From NCBI GenBank assembly GCA_017427185.1, contig JAFRTJ010000070.1, positions 1 to 63,217 on the forward strand: 63,217 nucleotides of DNA, written 5' to 3'. The DNA comes from Bacteroidaceae bacterium (GTDB lineage: Bacteria > Bacteroidota > Bacteroidia > Bacteroidales > Bacteroidaceae). Position 1 is the stretch's first letter. Every line of letters begins with the position of its first letter. The notes under the pieces were generated by a model. That model saw only the letters and a list, made by a program, of their open reading frames with translations, made no database searches and was not told where the DNA came from. Below are positions 49,137 to 58,840 of this stretch, piece by piece. The translations under genes and the position numbers were made by a program.

Positions 49137-50825
49137 ATGCTGACTTATCTGTTGAAATCCGCCTTGTTGCTGACGCTTCTCTACGGAAGCTTTGCTCTCT
49201 TGTTGAGCCGTGAGACGTTTCATCGCTTCAACCGTTTGGCGTTGCTAAGCGTGCTTGTTGCCTCATTGGTGTTGCCTGCAGTACAGCTAACGGTAAAAAT
49301 GCCCAGCATCCTTCAATCTGTTGAAGTCCCTGTTCCGAAAATCAGCGGAATGGCTTTGCCCACAGAAGACGTTGAGCCGGAAAACGTGACTCCCCAATCC
49401 GCCTTATCTGAAGTTGCAGAACCGATTCAGGCTCCTGCGTTTCACATCAGCGCAAAACAGATTCTCTTGACTCTTTATTTCATAGGTTTGCTGGCTTCTC
49501 TTGCATTCTTCTTCTTGCAGATGTTCCATTTTTTGCAGGAGAAGAGGGGAGGAGTGCGTACTCGCGACGAGTTTGGTAACATAATCGTCATTCATGGTGG
49601 CGACTTCGCTCCGTACAGCTTCTTACATTATATTATAATAAGCGTTTCTGATTACGAGCACCTGCGTCGTCCCATCCTGGCGCATGAGCAAGCTCACATC
49701 CGCCTGGGGCACACTTACGACCTCCTGCTTCTCGAAGTAGTGAAGGCGCTCCAGTGGTTCAATCCCTTCGTCTATTTGCTTGGGCGCGATCTCAAGGGTG
49801 TGCACGAATACGAAGCCGACAACGCTGTACTGAACTTTGGCATCGATGCAAAGACATATCAACTCTTACTCGTGACGAAAGCTGTGGGCAGCCGACTGCA
49901 GACGGTCTGCAACAACCTCAGTCACCATTCACTTAAGAAAAGAATCAAAATGATGCACAAGAAAAATTCCAATCGCTGGTTGATGAGCAAGGGACTCGTC
50001 CTGCCGGCACTCATGGCTCTGGCTATTGTTGCTTGGGCCAAGCCCAAAGTCGAGGAGATAATACCTTCGAACGAGACAGTTTCATCTGTTGTCGAGGAGA
50101 ACGACCATGTACAAGATAACAAGCCTGTCACGGTAGCTGTGCCTGGAATGGGGCTTGTAATGACTGATGAGGTAAAAGGGTTCTCTGAGAAGAAAATGCT
50201 GAATGCCTTTGTTCCAAAGGATGATGCAAAAGACTTTATCAAGAAGCATGGCCCTGCGATTACAGTCTTTTGGCTCAAGGGAACTTGGGTAGTGAGGGAC
50301 GAAGGCTCGTATATCGAGGAGCATCCCGATTGCCGCTATCCGTGGGCGTTCCATACGAAGTACTACAACGTCATGCTCGACGGCAAGCTGCTCGATGTCA
50401 ACAACCTGCCTGACCTGCCAGCCTCGGCTCTGAAGAAAGTGGAAATGGAGACAAAATCCAAAGAAGGAAAACTAACGGTTAACCTTATCACGAAGCCTGT
50501 CCAGATTCCTGCTGACGTGAAGGGCAACATCAACCCTGAATTGACTATCCTGCTGACGGGCACACCTCCGAAGGATTGCGGCACAAAGACTTCCATCTGG
50601 GAACGGCGAGGCAACTTCGACGGCTTCAGCTGGAAGAACTACACCATCTGCTCGTGGAAATGGGACGTGGACGACATCAGCATGCATCTGAAGGAAGTTG
50701 CCATCCGGAAAGATCACAGCGTCCGCATCAATGTCTGCAAGGGAGTCCCGCAGGGGCACATCGACCGCATCAAACGCATCATGAGCGAGTGCGGCGTGAC
50801 AAACTACAAGTTTGTGAAGCAATAG
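49137..50825 (+). CDS. M56 (BlaR1-like) membrane metallopeptidase
   Basis: 562 residues from ATG 49137. N-terminal TM helices (about 5-24 and 33-50), a further TM near 120-140, then the cytoplasmic zinc peptidase motif LAHEQAHIRLGH with the third ligand Glu in HEYEADNAVL. A TM near residue 290 leads to a 240-residue extracytoplasmic C-terminal part of unknown fold instead of a beta-lactam sensor. BlaR1 relatives pair with a BlaI repressor; none lies upstream or downstream here. Sensor and target unknown. Confidence 0.85.
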   Translation: MLTYLLKSALLLTLLYGSFALLLSRETFHRFNRLALLSVLVASLVLPAVQLTVKMPSILQSVEVPVPKISGMALPTEDVEPENVTPQSALSEVAEPIQAPAFHISAKQILLTLYFIGLLASLAFFFLQMFHFLQEKRGGVRTRDEFGNIIVIHGGDFAPYSFLHYIIISVSDYEHLRRPILAHEQAHIRLGHTYDLLLLEVVKALQWFNPFVYLLGRDLKGVHEYEADNAVLNFGIDAKTYQLLLVTKAVGSRLQTVCNNLSHHSLKKRIKMMHKKNSNRWLMSKGLVLPALMALAIVAWAKPKVEEIIPSNETVSSVVEENDHVQDNKPVTVAVPGMGLVMTDEVKGFSEKKMLNAFVPKDDAKDFIKKHGPAITVFWLKGTWVVRDEGSYIEEHPDCRYPWAFHTKYYNVMLDGKLLDVNNLPDLPASALKKVEMETKSKEGKLTVNLITKPVQIPADVKGNINPELTILLTGTPPKDCGTKTSIWERRGNFDGFSWKNYTICSWKWDVDDISMHLKEVAIRKDHSVRINVCKGVPQGHIDRIKRIMSECGVTNYKFVKQ

Positions 50826-50856
50826 CGATTGATTGCCGTCCGACGAGTTTTCTTAA

Positions 50857-50897
50857 ACCAACAAGAGCAGAAGGATTTCCCTCTGCTCTTGTTGGTT
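50857..50897. terminator. Bidirectional terminator between the M56 gene and the DUF1080 gene
   Basis: 16-bp perfect stem (AACCAACAAGAGCAGA at 50857-50872, complement at 50882-50897) with a 9-nt loop, placed between two convergent genes. Confidence 0.88.
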
Positions 50898-50932
50898 CTT
50901 ATCGTTCTCCTCTTTTGTGAGGATAGAAAGCC

Positions 50933-53347
50933 TTACTTTCTTTTCTTGCTTGGCTTCTTGTCCAAATCAAGAACTCTGACATTGCGGAACTTCAAGCCTG
51001 CCCCATGACCTAAGAAGCCAATGTGACCCGTCTTGTTGAACATGCCAGGATGGTTGCGGTGGTCAACAGTATAAGGATTCGTGTTGCTTCCATCAGGAGC
51101 CACGTTGTGACCTTTGCAAGCCTCCTTGATGTCACCATCCACAATGACTTCACCATTCACGGTCACCTTGATGTGGTTTCCTTCCACGCGGATTTCTTCC
51201 TCGCTCCACTCGCCAAGAGGCTTGTGCTTAATGCGCTTAGCGGGAATCACTCCATAGACAGATCCGTGAACCTGATACTCACGCAATCCTGCATAGATGG
51301 GAGCGTCGTGATCCAGTATCTGCACTTCGCACATACCGTCGTAAGCAGCATCTACACCCATGGGAGTACGTACACCCACACCATTATTCACGCCTGGACG
51401 CAAGAAACAGAATTCGAAACGGAAGACGAAATTGCGGTACTCGTTCTTTGTGTAAAGATTGCTTTCATTGCCGTAGTTAGCGGTTACGTTGATGCAACCA
51501 TTGATGGGTACATAGCCCACCTTGTTGCCAACGAAGTTATCCAAATTGGTTCCGTCGAACAGCAGTTCGAAGCCTTGCTTCTTCTCCTCGTCAGAGAGGA
51601 CGATGGGGGTGACAGGCTCCATTTCGGTCATCATCTTCTTGATTTCATCCACTGCATAACCATCGTCAGCTGTACCATGATTCTTGTAGATATTCATGGC
51701 TTTCGTCAGATTGGCGCGCATCACCTCGTATTCGATATCCTCGTTTGTCTTGCTTGCGATGTTCTTTTCGGCAGCTGCGGCTGTATAACCGCAGTCTTTG
51801 TCATCGAGATACTTGCCAACCAGCAGGAAAGCGTTGCGGTTGGGAGTGTTTCCAAGACTGCTGATGATATTCTTCTTTGCATCGCTGCTCTTGGCAATAG
51901 TCAAAGCTTCGCTCAGACAAGAATATTTGCGGTCATTATCGCCTTCGTTGGCATTCACCAGTTTCACGTAGCTGTTCAATGCAGCTTCGCTGCCAGCCTT
52001 TGCAGCTTCCAGCAAAATGGGAGCAGCCTTGTAGTTGGTGCTCTTTGTCAAAGCTTCCAGGGCACCAGGGTTCTTTGAAGCCTCGTAGATCTTCTTCATC
52101 GCTGCCACAGATTCGTCCGTGTTGGTAGCCACCAGTGGAGCATAGAAACGCTCTTTATTGCTTGTCTGATTAACAGCAGAACTGATGGTCTCGAATTGCT
52201 TCTTTGCTTCCAGAGACTTCACGCAACTGGTCAGGATATTCTGATAATCACCAATCATGTCTTTGGGACATTTGTCCAACATTCCAGCAACGCGATTCAC
52301 GTCCTTAGGACTTACCACACCAGCGAGAGTCTTCTGGGCCTCCTTGCTCAGACCTTTGTCGCTGATTTCAAAGACTTCCTCGGAAGCACCTCTCAATCGA
52401 CGCTCGAAGGCAAGTTTCAGCAGTGGATCCATGTTACCGGCAGCATTCCCATCCGTTATACTCTTGCTCAGCGCATTCTTGACTTTCTCATTCAAATCGC
52501 CACGATAACTCTTCAGGGCAGTGAAAGCATCCTCACTATTCTCTTTGCCCAGCAGAGCGATCAGTTCATCAGCAACATCTTCACCTCCGATGCGACCCAA
52601 TGCCTCAATGGCTGCACTGGCAGGTGCACCACCTTTCTTGATGACCTTTTTCAGGAATTCCTTTTGGCTTCCCAATTTGTTGTCTCCCAGCCAGTTCAGG
52701 ATATCAATCTTTCCTTCTGTGTTGCAGGAATTGTACTTCTTCACGATCTTCTTGGCCAATTCATCATTAGCCAGATTGTAGTCGGTAGCAAACTTCAGGG
52801 CTTGCATGCGATAGGCATGATCTTTGCTTTTCAGAGCCTTAATGACCTCGTCGCTTGCACCTTCGCCCAAACTCTTCAGCTTGTCATAAGCGGCAGCATA
52901 AGGAGCAGCACCAGCATGCTCAGGATAGGTTACCTTTGCATCTTCCTCGTTCGCAACCAATCTCAGTTGCTGCATGAGGAAATCTTTTGCGGTAGCATCC
53001 ACTGCAGTTCCGATGGCTTTGCTCAAACCTTCGCGAACGGCATTGCGATACTTCGCATTGGTAGAAGCATAGGCAGTCACGCCACTGATGGCGTATTCTA
53101 TCAAGTTGTTGCTATGCTTCTCGGCCACTTGCAGCATGCCAGCCAACAGTGCGATGGACTTGGGAGCTGCTTGAGCCAGATAATCCATTTCACGATTGAA
53201 ATCAGCTTGATTCTGAGTAGGCATCTGAGCCAACACATCCTCCACAATTGTTTCGGGAGTTCTCTGTCTTGCATCTTGCGCATTGATAGACAGCGTGACA
53301 ACCATCATCAGGATGGCAGTCAATATAATGTTGAATGACTTTTTCAT
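50933..53347 (-). CDS. Secreted HEAT-repeat protein with C-terminal DUF1080 (3-keto-glycoside hydrolase-like) domain
   Basis: 804 residues, signal peptide (MKKSFNIILTAILMMVVTLSINAQ). Residues about 30-580 are helical HEAT-like repeats; about 590-795 form a DUF1080 jelly-roll (GFELLFDGTNLDNFVGN, then EYRNFVFRFEFCFLRPGVNNGVGVRTP). DUF1080 proteins have been linked to hydrolysis of 3-keto-glycosides. It sits 24 bp after a Gfo/Idh/MocA oxidoreductase, which could make the 3-keto substrate. Ends with a Lys/Arg-rich tail. Confidence 0.88.
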   Translation of the reverse strand: MKKSFNIILTAILMMVVTLSINAQDARQRTPETIVEDVLAQMPTQNQADFNREMDYLAQAAPKSIALLAGMLQVAEKHSNNLIEYAISGVTAYASTNAKYRNAVREGLSKAIGTAVDATAKDFLMQQLRLVANEEDAKVTYPEHAGAAPYAAAYDKLKSLGEGASDEVIKALKSKDHAYRMQALKFATDYNLANDELAKKIVKKYNSCNTEGKIDILNWLGDNKLGSQKEFLKKVIKKGGAPASAAIEALGRIGGEDVADELIALLGKENSEDAFTALKSYRGDLNEKVKNALSKSITDGNAAGNMDPLLKLAFERRLRGASEEVFEISDKGLSKEAQKTLAGVVSPKDVNRVAGMLDKCPKDMIGDYQNILTSCVKSLEAKKQFETISSAVNQTSNKERFYAPLVATNTDESVAAMKKIYEASKNPGALEALTKSTNYKAAPILLEAAKAGSEAALNSYVKLVNANEGDNDRKYSCLSEALTIAKSSDAKKNIISSLGNTPNRNAFLLVGKYLDDKDCGYTAAAAEKNIASKTNEDIEYEVMRANLTKAMNIYKNHGTADDGYAVDEIKKMMTEMEPVTPIVLSDEEKKQGFELLFDGTNLDNFVGNKVGYVPINGCINVTANYGNESNLYTKNEYRNFVFRFEFCFLRPGVNNGVGVRTPMGVDAAYDGMCEVQILDHDAPIYAGLREYQVHGSVYGVIPAKRIKHKPLGEWSEEEIRVEGNHIKVTVNGEVIVDGDIKEACKGHNVAPDGSNTNPYTVDHRNHPGMFNKTGHIGFLGHGAGLKFRNVRVLDLDKKPSKKRK

Positions 53348-53371
53348 TTTTCCTTTCAGTTTTGCATTTGA

Positions 53372-54676
53372 TTAGATGTATTTACCCCATTCGCCACGCA
53401 TAGGCTGGTTCACCAAACGGTTAGCAGCTTCGTCGTTGATGAAGAGTTGAGTCTTAGGATCGAAGTTCAGAGTGCGGTTCAGACGCAATGCGCAGACACC
53501 CATGTTCACGATGGTGGCACTGTGGTGACCGTTGGACTCGTTGAGCGCAAACTGACGGCGTGTGCGTACGCACTCCAGATAATCTGTGTTGCGAGGAGCA
53601 GGATCAGGCAGCTCATTGATAACCTCCTGGATGTTAGGTATGGTGCACTCGAATCCTTTGTAAACCTTACCCTTTGGTCCTTCGATGTAGGGAACCTTGC
53701 CTTTGCTTTCGAAGCCTTCTCCTTCCAGAATAATCTGGCAACCATCCTCGTAGGTGTAGGTAATCTGACGCCAGATGCCTACAGCGTCGGGATGCTGTTG
53801 AGGAGCGTCTACTTCCACCTTTACAGGGAAGGTGTCGTCCTTGCCCAGCAGATACTGAACGGGGTCGATGTAGTGCTGTCCCATATCTCCCAATCCACCA
53901 CCATCGTAATCCCAGTAGCCACGGAAAGTCTGATGCGTACGGTGTACGTTGTAGGGCTTGTAGGGAGCCGGACCTAACCAGAAGTCATAATCCAGTTCGG
54001 GGGGAATGGGCTGAACCTCCAGGTTTTCCTTACCTGTCCAATAGAATTTCCAGGTGAAACCGGTTGCTCCAGAGATGCGAACCTTCAAGGGCCATCCCAA
54101 CAATCCGCTCTCCACAAGTTTCTTCAGTGGCTTCACGTCAGTTCCTAATCCGTAGAATGTGTCCTTGAATCGGAACCAGGTGTCCAATCGGAAAATTCTT
54201 CCGTTCCGTTTCACTGCTTCTTCCACACGTCTGCCTTCCCCGATCGTACGGGTCATTGGTTTCTCGCAGAAGATATCCTTGCCTGCATTGGCAGCTTCCA
54301 CAGCCATGATTCCGTGCCAGTGGGATGGAGTCGCAATGTGAACAATGTCCACGTTGTCATCATGGATCAGTTCGCGGAAATCGTGGTAGGCTTTCACGTT
54401 CTCGTTGAAACTCTTCTTGGCAGCTTCAACGGCAGAGTCCAGATGTTTTTGATCCACATCGCAAACAGCCACAAGTCTGCAGCTTTGGTCACTTGCGAAG
54501 TGAAGGTTTGAACGTCCGATACCGCCTACACCGATGATGCCACGTGTTAGTTGATCACTTGGGGCAATAAAATCGTTTGCCCCGCCCATCTTGCCCAGCA
54601 CATTGCGGGGAATGATGGTAAACATTGCAGCGCTTGCTGCTGATCTTTTCAGAAACGATCTTCTGTTTAGATTCAT
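53372..54676 (-). CDS. Gfo/Idh/MocA oxidoreductase with twin-arginine signal
   Basis: 434 residues. Tat-type N-terminus RRSFLKRSAASAAMF, suggesting export with its cofactor. Rossmann fold GIIGVGGIGRSN, then the catalytic-lysine motif FCEKPMTR and HWHGIMA. These NAD(P)-dependent enzymes oxidise sugar hydroxyls. Pairing with the DUF1080 protein suggests oxidation of glycosides at C3 before cleavage in the periplasm. The substrate is unknown. Confidence 0.9.
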   Translation of the reverse strand: MNLNRRSFLKRSAASAAMFTIIPRNVLGKMGGANDFIAPSDQLTRGIIGVGGIGRSNLHFASDQSCRLVAVCDVDQKHLDSAVEAAKKSFNENVKAYHDFRELIHDDNVDIVHIATPSHWHGIMAVEAANAGKDIFCEKPMTRTIGEGRRVEEAVKRNGRIFRLDTWFRFKDTFYGLGTDVKPLKKLVESGLLGWPLKVRISGATGFTWKFYWTGKENLEVQPIPPELDYDFWLGPAPYKPYNVHRTHQTFRGYWDYDGGGLGDMGQHYIDPVQYLLGKDDTFPVKVEVDAPQQHPDAVGIWRQITYTYEDGCQIILEGEGFESKGKVPYIEGPKGKVYKGFECTIPNIQEVINELPDPAPRNTDYLECVRTRRQFALNESNGHHSATIVNMGVCALRLNRTLNFDPKTQLFINDEAANRLVNQPMRGEWGKYI

Positions 54677-54755
54677 GGTTCTTGTGTTTTGGGTTAATAT
54701 ATCTGTTTTCTATACTTTTCCCTTTGAAGAAGGCTGTTTTTTGCTTCTTTATTCT

Positions 54756-57700
54756 TTATTCGTTATCATCTTCTGGTTCGGAATCGCTGGATTTCCGGTT
54801 CGCCTTAGCTCTCTTTTCCAGTCGGGCTTTCTTGGCAGCTGCGGCTCTCTCTGCTTTCTCGGCCTTCTTTGCCTCTTTGGCAGCCTTTGCTTCAGCAGCC
54901 TTCCTTGCCTTTTCCGCTTTTTGTGCAGCTTTGGGGTCCTTCGGGCTTTCTGAGGTCACAGGCGTGGTTCCTTCCTTAGCTTCTTCAGCAGCCTTCGTTG
55001 CCTCCACGTCTTTCTTGGCAGCTTCCATGATTCTCTTTATGCGTTCTTCCTTTGTCTCGTTTTTCGGAGCATCGGAAGAGGTTTCCTCCGTTTCTTTTGC
55101 TGTCTCGACTTCTGGCGAAGTCTCCTTCTTCGTCTCAGGTTGCGCCTCTACTTGCGTTGGAGCGTCAGTTTTGGCTTCTTCGTTCTTTGCCTCTGGTGCT
55201 TCCTCTTTGTCGTCAGCTTTGGTTTCCGCACTTTCTTGGGCAGCTTCCTTCTTTTCTTTGGCGGCATTCTTTTCCTGCTCCTTCCTCATCTTTTCCAGGA
55301 TCTTCTCCTTCTGTGCTTCCTCCTTTTGGGCAATCTTCTCCATCTTCTTGTCAGCCTTGGATTTCTTGGCTTCTATCTTTTTGGCCTCTTCCTCGGCAGC
55401 TTTCTTTGCCTCTTTGGCCTTTTGTGCCTCTTCTTTCTTGGCCAGTTTTTCTGCTTCCTTAGCAGCTTTTGCCTGTTTGGCCTCTTCTGCTTTCAGCGCT
55501 TTGGCTTTCGCTTCTTCTGCCTTCTTAGCTTCTTTGGCAGCAGTTTCCTTAGCCTTTTTCTCCGCCTTGGTCAATTGATCGGTTTTTTCTGGAGCAGCAG
55601 TTTTTTCGTCGGATTCAACGTTTTCTTTCGTGTCGGGTGTCGTTTGGGGTTGAGCCTCAGGCTGTTGGGTTTCCGTTGGAGCATCTTTTTTCTCTTCAGG
55701 GAGAGATTCTTCCGCAGGTGTCTGGGCATCTGTTCCCTTGCTCTTCGACGCCTTTTTGGCATTCTTCGCCTCTGCTTCCGCCTTCTTCTTGGCTTCCGTT
55801 TCAGCCTTCATGGCGGCCTTTGCCTCGTCCTCAGCCTTCTTCTTGGCCTCAGCCTCCGCTTTCTTTGCGGCTTTTGCTTCCGCTTCCGCTTTCTTCTTAG
55901 CCTCCTTTTCCGCCTTCTTCTCTGCCTTCGTCTTCTTTACCTTCTTGGACTTCTGGCCGGCTTTCGTCCCCTGCTCGTCTGCAGGAGTCTTTTCTTCCGT
56001 TTTCTTGGCGGCTTCTTTCGCTTTGGCGGCAGCCTCTGCTGCTTTGGCATCCTCAGCGGCTGTGGTTGTTTCCGTAGCCTCCTTGCCTGTCACATCCTTG
56101 CTGCCACCGTTTTGTTTCTTGTCGTCAGTCTTCTGATCTTTCTTCTGGTCTTTCTTTCCTGCTTCAGCCGTCTTGTCGCCAGGCTTGGCGTCAGAAGATT
56201 TGGCATCACTCTTGGCGTCCGTCTTCGCCTCATTCTTGACATCGTTCTTCGCGTCACCTTTCACGTCGTTCTTCGCGTCGTTCTTGGTGTCGTCTTTTGT
56301 GGCAGTAGGCTTCGTGTTCTCTTTTGCTTCAGCCGTTTTGGCGTCCGTCTTCGCCTTTTCTTTTGCTTCAGCAGTTTTAGTGTCTGTCTTTGTGGTTTCT
56401 TTTGCGTCTTTAGGCTTGTTGTCAGCCTTCGCGTCGGCTTTTGCGGTAGCATCCTTTTCTTTGGATGCATTGGCGTCGGTTGCGGGAGCTTTCCCTGCAG
56501 CCTTTTCTGCCTCAGCCTTGGCGGCAGCTTCTGCATCCTTTCGAGCCTCCTCGATGATCTTGCGTGTCCGTTCAGCCTTTTCCGCTTCCTTTTTCGTCTG
56601 AGGCTTTTTCTTCTTTGCAGCTGCAGCAGCTTCTTCTGCCTTTCTTGCAGCCTCTTTGGCAGCCATAATCTCAGGTGCCAAAGGAACATCGTTCGCCTGA
56701 ATCAAGTTGCCTGCAGCATTGCGTGGTATCCTGGTGACAGGTTCCTGGCTGGGATTCTCGAGTTCTATCTCTTTGCGCATCTCGCTGGGGATGTGGTCGC
56801 TCTTGTTGAAAAGTCCGTAGGTAATCTTCAGGACGCGGAATTCGGTGCGTCGGTTCAGCGAGTCGCACATCTCTTGCTGTTCCTCTTCTGGCAGGGCTGT
56901 GATGAATTGTTCCGTCAGCACGTCGCCCTCGTTCAGATAATCGTATTTCTCTGCCAGCTTGCGCGTGATGGTCTTGGGTTGCTTTTCTCCGTACCCCACA
57001 GGGCTCAGGCGGTCTGCGGCGATGCCGTGTTCTATCAGGTAGTTCACTACGCTCTCAGCACGCCGCTGACTCAGCTTCTCGTTGTATTCGTCATTACCGC
57101 GATAGTCGCAATGGCTCGAAAGCTCAATGGTCACATTGGGATTCTCGTTGAGGAGGTCCACCAGGCTGTCCAGTGCCAATGTGCTGCTTTCGGTGAGTTC
57201 TGCGCGGTCGAATTCATAGAGCACATTGCGGACAAGTACAGGAGCGGAGATGGTAGGCAGGGCAAATTGAAGCGTGTATTCCTGGCTCACGCTGCTGGTG
57301 TCCACATCCAGTTCCTCCTTATGGTTCAGGTATCCCTTGCAGGTTCCCAGGAAGACGTAGCTTACGCCTGGTTTCACGTCTTGGGTGAACGAGCCGTCGC
57401 TCTTGAGGGGCAGTTTCAGGTAGGTTCCATCGTCGCCCACCATATAGACGAGTCCTTCGGGCAGTTCGTAGCCATCCTTCTCGTAAACCCATCCCGTCAC
57501 GGTATACGTGATTTCCGGACACTCGAAGGACATGATGTGGTCCCATCCGCGGGCATCGCCTCGGCTCGTGCAGAAGTAGCCGCGATTGTACATTCCCTCG
57601 AAGGTCATGCCGAAATCGTCGCCGCTGCTGTTCATCGGGTATTTCAGGTTGGTGATGTACCAGGTCTCTTCCTTCTTCGTGCTGTCCAGCTTTGCGCAGA

Positions 57701-58817
57701 AGAGGTCCAATCCTCCCATTCCTGGATGGCCGTTGCTGCTGAAGTAAAGATCTCCGTTGGGACGGAAGGTGGGGAACATCTCGTCGCCTTCAGAGTTGAT
57801 GGGAGCGCCCACGTTTTCCACGCCGCCCAGTGTGCCGTCGGTCAGCGCGATGCGCCAGATGTCCAGCCCTCCCAATCCGCCAGGCATATCGCTGACGAAA
57901 TAGAGCCAGTGTCCATCGGGGCTGACAGCAGGGTGGGCATAGCTCGAGAGGGTATCCTTGCTGATGGTGAGCAGCGAAGGCTTGCTCCACGAGGCATCGC
58001 TTCTCTGGCTGGTGTATATCTCGGCATAGCGAGGGTAGTCGCTGTCGTAGGAGCAGCGGGTCAGATACATCGTTTTCCCGTCGGGGCTGAAACAGATGGC
58101 TCCTTCGTCGTACTCGCTGTTCAGTTCGCCCTCCACGCCCTCCACGGGCACCCATTTCCCCTTGTCGTCCTTCTTGGTGAAGAAGATGTCGGCTCCTTTG
58201 GTTCCTGTGATGCCGCTGATCTCGTCGCCCGTAGCTTGGGTGCGTGTGCTGCTCAGGAAGAGCTGGTCGGATTCCTCGCCCAGCAGGACAGGGCTGTAGT
58301 CGGCTCGTCGGCTGTTCAGGTTGGGTTCCTTCTTCACCGTGTAGAGTGTGGGGTTCTCTTTCCAGGTCGGAGCCAGCTCACATCCTTTCTTTCCGTTGAT
58401 TGCCAACTGGTTGGTGGGGTCGATTTCCAGGAAGGCCTCGTAGTTCTTGATGGCGTTCTTGTAGTCGCCTTGCCGTTGTTGCATCTGAGCCAGGTAGAGG
58501 AGGGCCATATCGTCGGCATACTTGTATCTGACGGCGTTCTGATAGGCTCCCATTGCCTTGGCGCTATAGTTCATCTTCCGGTAGCATTCAGCCATCTTCC
58601 AAGCCCGTTCGCCCCTCTTCGTTTTCTCTTTGGTGGAAGTGCGTGCGTAGCCTTTCTTGTACTCGGCTGCTGCGTTGTAGTATTCTCCGATGGCGTAGAA
58701 AGCGTCGCCCTTCTTGATGTTATTCTCTGCGCTGCATGAATTCAGCAGCCCGATGATACAAGCTGCAACCTGTATCGTCAGGACCCATTTCGTGATTGTA
58801 TGTGTGCGTGTATGCAT
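54756..58817 (-). CDS. PorE-type OmpA lipoprotein with a 640-residue Lys/Ala/Glu tail
   Basis: 1353 residues. Lipobox LNSC with Cys28, TPR helices about 33-135, WD40-like PD40 propeller about 150-425 (SPVLLGEESDQLFLSS, CFSPDGKTMYLTR, VSPDGHWLYFVSD), a carboxypeptidase-regulatory-like fold about 436-520 (YTVTGWVYEKDG), and an OmpA domain about 528-650 (YEFDRAELTESS, HCDYRGNDEYNEKLSQRRAESV). This is the domain order of PorE of the type IX secretion system. From about 715 to the end it is low-complexity Lys/Ala/Glu/Asp, likely coiled coil. The tail is the odd part; no PorE that I know of has it. Confidence 0.82.
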   Translation of the reverse strand: MHTRTHTITKWVLTIQVAACIIGLLNSCSAENNIKKGDAFYAIGEYYNAAAEYKKGYARTSTKEKTKRGERAWKMAECYRKMNYSAKAMGAYQNAVRYKYADDMALLYLAQMQQRQGDYKNAIKNYEAFLEIDPTNQLAINGKKGCELAPTWKENPTLYTVKKEPNLNSRRADYSPVLLGEESDQLFLSSTRTQATGDEISGITGTKGADIFFTKKDDKGKWVPVEGVEGELNSEYDEGAICFSPDGKTMYLTRCSYDSDYPRYAEIYTSQRSDASWSKPSLLTISKDTLSSYAHPAVSPDGHWLYFVSDMPGGLGGLDIWRIALTDGTLGGVENVGAPINSEGDEMFPTFRPNGDLYFSSNGHPGMGGLDLFCAKLDSTKKEETWYITNLKYPMNSSGDDFGMTFEGMYNRGYFCTSRGDARGWDHIMSFECPEITYTVTGWVYEKDGYELPEGLVYMVGDDGTYLKLPLKSDGSFTQDVKPGVSYVFLGTCKGYLNHKEELDVDTSSVSQEYTLQFALPTISAPVLVRNVLYEFDRAELTESSTLALDSLVDLLNENPNVTIELSSHCDYRGNDEYNEKLSQRRAESVVNYLIEHGIAADRLSPVGYGEKQPKTITRKLAEKYDYLNEGDVLTEQFITALPEEEQQEMCDSLNRRTEFRVLKITYGLFNKSDHIPSEMRKEIELENPSQEPVTRIPRNAAGNLIQANDVPLAPEIMAAKEAARKAEEAAAAAKKKKPQTKKEAEKAERTRKIIEEARKDAEAAAKAEAEKAAGKAPATDANASKEKDATAKADAKADNKPKDAKETTKTDTKTAEAKEKAKTDAKTAEAKENTKPTATKDDTKNDAKNDVKGDAKNDVKNEAKTDAKSDAKSSDAKPGDKTAEAGKKDQKKDQKTDDKKQNGGSKDVTGKEATETTTAAEDAKAAEAAAKAKEAAKKTEEKTPADEQGTKAGQKSKKVKKTKAEKKAEKEAKKKAEAEAKAAKKAEAEAKKKAEDEAKAAMKAETEAKKKAEAEAKNAKKASKSKGTDAQTPAEESLPEEKKDAPTETQQPEAQPQTTPDTKENVESDEKTAAPEKTDQLTKAEKKAKETAAKEAKKAEEAKAKALKAEEAKQAKAAKEAEKLAKKEEAQKAKEAKKAAEEEAKKIEAKKSKADKKMEKIAQKEEAQKEKILEKMRKEQEKNAAKEKKEAAQESAETKADDKEEAPEAKNEEAKTDAPTQVEAQPETKKETSPEVETAKETEETSSDAPKNETKEERIKRIMEAAKKDVEATKAAEEAKEGTTPVTSESPKDPKAAQKAEKARKAAEAKAAKEAKKAEKAERAAAAKKARLEKRAKANRKSSDSEPEDDNE

Positions 58818-58840
58818 GACAGATATATAACGTGAGGGGG

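Noticed and set aside
55140..58739. 1199-codon open frame on the plus strand, opposite the PorE-type gene
   Set aside because: Its sequence is Leu/Phe/Ser-rich low complexity, the mirror of the Lys/Ala/Glu codons on the other strand; no domain, and the minus strand has a clear multi-domain protein.
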